Part shown: positions 14,037-14,835 of the stretch, piece after piece
Position numbering within the stretch: position 1 is the first letter of the stretch
Layout of the letters: the number at the start of each line of letters is the position of its first letter
NCBI GenBank assembly: GCA_964531295.1
Contig: CAZHHJ010000046.1
Coordinates: forward strand, 1 to 14,835
Origin: JAAYJK01 sp964531295
GTDB taxonomy: Bacteria > Bacillota > Syntrophomonadia > Syntrophomonadales > Syntrophomonadaceae
Direction: 5' to 3'
Length of the DNA stretch: 14,835 nucleotides
The notes under the pieces: generated by a model
The model's input: the letters and a program-made list of their open reading frames with translations, nothing else
Databases searched by the model: none
Told to the model about the DNA's origin: nothing
Translations under genes and position numbers: made by a program

Positions 14037-14102
14037 AATAACTGCTAGAGCGAAGTTATTCTCTGCTAGGAAAACAACCCAGTAGAGGAGAATTTATTCT
14101 CC
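14037..14102 (+). other. Structured smpB leader: three consecutive hairpins
   Basis: H1 pairs AATAACT (14037-14043) with AGTTATT (14054-14060). H2 pairs CTCTGCTAGG (14061-14070) with CCCAGTAGAG (14078-14087), 9 of 10 including one G-T, with loop AAAACAA. H3 pairs GGAGAAT (14087-14093) with ATTCTCC (14096-14102). H2 and H3 share a base and ATTCTC of H1/H2 can alternatively pair with GAGAAT of H3, so mutually exclusive folds are possible. I cannot match it to a known riboswitch. It may be a cis-acting RNA or a dispersed palindromic repeat. H3 is followed after 8 bases by five T residues and then the smpB ribosome binding site. Confidence 0.5.
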
Positions 14103-14125
14103 GGAAATCATTTTTGAGGTGCATC

Positions 14126-14599
14126 ATGGGTAAGAAGACCGGGATAAAACCGGTAGTAGAAAATCGGAAAGCCCGACACAACTATCATATAAAAGAAGCC
14201 TTTGAAGCCGGCCTGGTCCTTAAGGGCACCGAAGTCAAATCCCTGCGCATGGGGAGGGGCAACCTGCAGGATGCCTATGCAGTAGTCAAAGGCGGGGAAG
14301 TATGGGTGAACAATTTTCATATCAGCCCTTATGATAAGGGGAATTTATTTAACCATGAACCATTAAGGCCCAAAAAACTCCTCTTGCACAAGCGAGAGAT
14401 AAGCCGTCTGGTAGGTCTGCAGCAGGAAAAAGGTTTTACCCTGATTCCATTAAAAATATATTTTAAAAACGGTCTGGCCAAAATGGATCTGGCCGTAGCA
14501 ATAGGTAAGAAACTATATGATAAACGAGAAGACATAGCCAGCCGCGATGCAAAACGCGATATGGAAAGGGCAGTAAAAGAACGTGGCCGGTCAATTTGA
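14126..14599 (+). CDS. smpB: SsrA-binding protein SmpB
   Basis: Small basic protein that binds the tRNA-like domain of tmRNA and brings it to ribosomes stalled without a stop codon. The protein is 157 residues from ATG 14126, normal length. The beta-barrel motifs ENRKARHNYHI, GLVLKGTEVKSLR, NLQDAYAVV and ISPYDKGN are clear. LRPKKLLLHK, TLIPLKIYFKNG and the basic tail AKRDMERAVKERGR (which folds as a helix in the mRNA channel) follow. GAGGTG at 14116-14121 is the ribosome binding site. An in-frame TTG at 14114 would overlap it and add an atypical N-terminus, so ATG is preferred. The gene directly precedes ssrA, its RNA partner. Confidence 0.96.
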   Translation: MGKKTGIKPVVENRKARHNYHIKEAFEAGLVLKGTEVKSLRMGRGNLQDAYAVVKGGEVWVNNFHISPYDKGNLFNHEPLRPKKLLLHKREISRLVGLQQEKGFTLIPLKIYFKNGLAKMDLAVAIGKKLYDKREDIASRDAKRDMERAVKERGRSI

Positions 14600-14624
14600 C
14601 AATAAACAGAACAGGGTGTAAAAT
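14596..14624 (+). promoter_or_regulatory. Sigma-A promoter of ssrA
   Basis: A perfect -35 TTGACA (14596-14601), a 17-base spacer and TAAAAT (14619-14624) give near-consensus strength, as expected for abundant tmRNA. The -35 overlaps the smpB stop codon TGA (14597-14599). The predicted start near 14631 leaves a leader of about 42 bases, with a small GATAAC/GTTATC hairpin (14643-14664), to be removed by RNase P. Confidence 0.85.
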
Positions 14625-14672
14625 CGATATTCCAGACACCAAGATAACCTTCGAGGCAGTTATCCAATACCA

Positions 14673-14835
14673 GGGGGCGCAATGGTTTCGACGGGGGAAT
14701 AGGTGAGTTGGGCAGCGAGCCGAGTTGTCGCCAGCTCGTTAAAAAGGTGAAAAAACAAAATAACTGCAGAAGATAATTACGCACTAGCCGCTTAAGCGGC
14801 TCGTCCGGCTAAGCATCCTCACGGCTTAGTGCAGG
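14673..14835 (+). ncRNA. ssrA: Transfer-messenger RNA (tmRNA), 5' portion, cut by window end
   Basis: Acts with SmpB to rescue stalled ribosomes and tag the unfinished protein for proteolysis. The mature 5' end is recognised from GGGGGCGCAATGGTTTCGAC (14673-14692), the acceptor strand and D-loop-like segment of the tRNA-like domain. The likely resume codon is GCA 14766, preceded by ATAACT. The tag frame reads AEDNYALAA and stops at TAA 14793-14795; with the untemplated Ala carried by tmRNA the tag is AAEDNYALAA. The stop lies in the loop of hairpin AGCCGC/GCGGCT (14786-14801). Pseudoknots 2-4 and the 3' acceptor half lie beyond the window, so the gene is partial here. Confidence 0.95.

Noticed and set aside
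14329..14784. 151-codon open frame antisense to smpB and the start of ssrA
   Set aside because: It runs across the smpB 3' end, the ssrA promoter and tmRNA, with no recognisable protein motifs.

Overview
This window is ordinary bacterial core chromosome with decayed accessory DNA at two joints. Gram-positive ribosome binding sites (AAGGAG/GGAGGTG), sigma-A type promoters, the CggR-controlled glycolytic operon and the secG...rnr...smpB-ssrA order point to a Firmicute. A K+-type membrane pyrophosphatase next to central metabolism suits an anaerobic Clostridia-like lineage, possibly Syntrophomonadaceae. The family-level assignment is recall-based inference, not proof.

Layout. 1-6912 (+): cggR, gapA, pgk, tpiA, gpmI and eno, a tightly packed operon taking glyceraldehyde-3-P/DHAP to phosphoenolpyruvate, led by its own repressor. 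6999-9284 (+): secG and hppA (ion-pumping pyrophosphatase), ending in a clear intrinsic terminator at 9307-9337. 9350-9484: the 3' stub of a carboxylesterase gene. In Bacillus subtilis, to my recall, an intact esterase gene sits between secG and rnr, so this looks like a decayed relic of the ancestral order. 9503-12233 (+): an HD-domain protein of unknown substrate and rnr (RNase R). 12305-13456 (-): a class I aminotransferase lying between rnr and smpB, which are neighbours in many Firmicutes. 14126-14599 (+): smpB. 14673 to the window end (+): the 5' part of ssrA (tmRNA), including its complete tag reading frame.

Functional logic. The first half is lower glycolysis/gluconeogenesis under one regulator. 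SecG (protein export) and HppA (PPi-driven ion gradient) follow. RNase R, SmpB and tmRNA form the trans-translation and mRNA clearance module.

The least ordinary part is the DNA around the aminotransferase gene. It is bracketed by palindromic REP-like sequences sharing the core GACGGTNCTT. The 13523-13930 element has inverted ends around a frameshifted 3' remnant of an IS200-like REP-associated transposase (RAYT). Immediately beyond its right end lie a strong promoter, an imperfect duplication of that promoter and three consecutive hairpins leading into smpB. I see no CRISPR array, prophage or evident novel multi-gene system. The strongest leads are the RAYT/REP relic, the esterase relic and the structured smpB leader.
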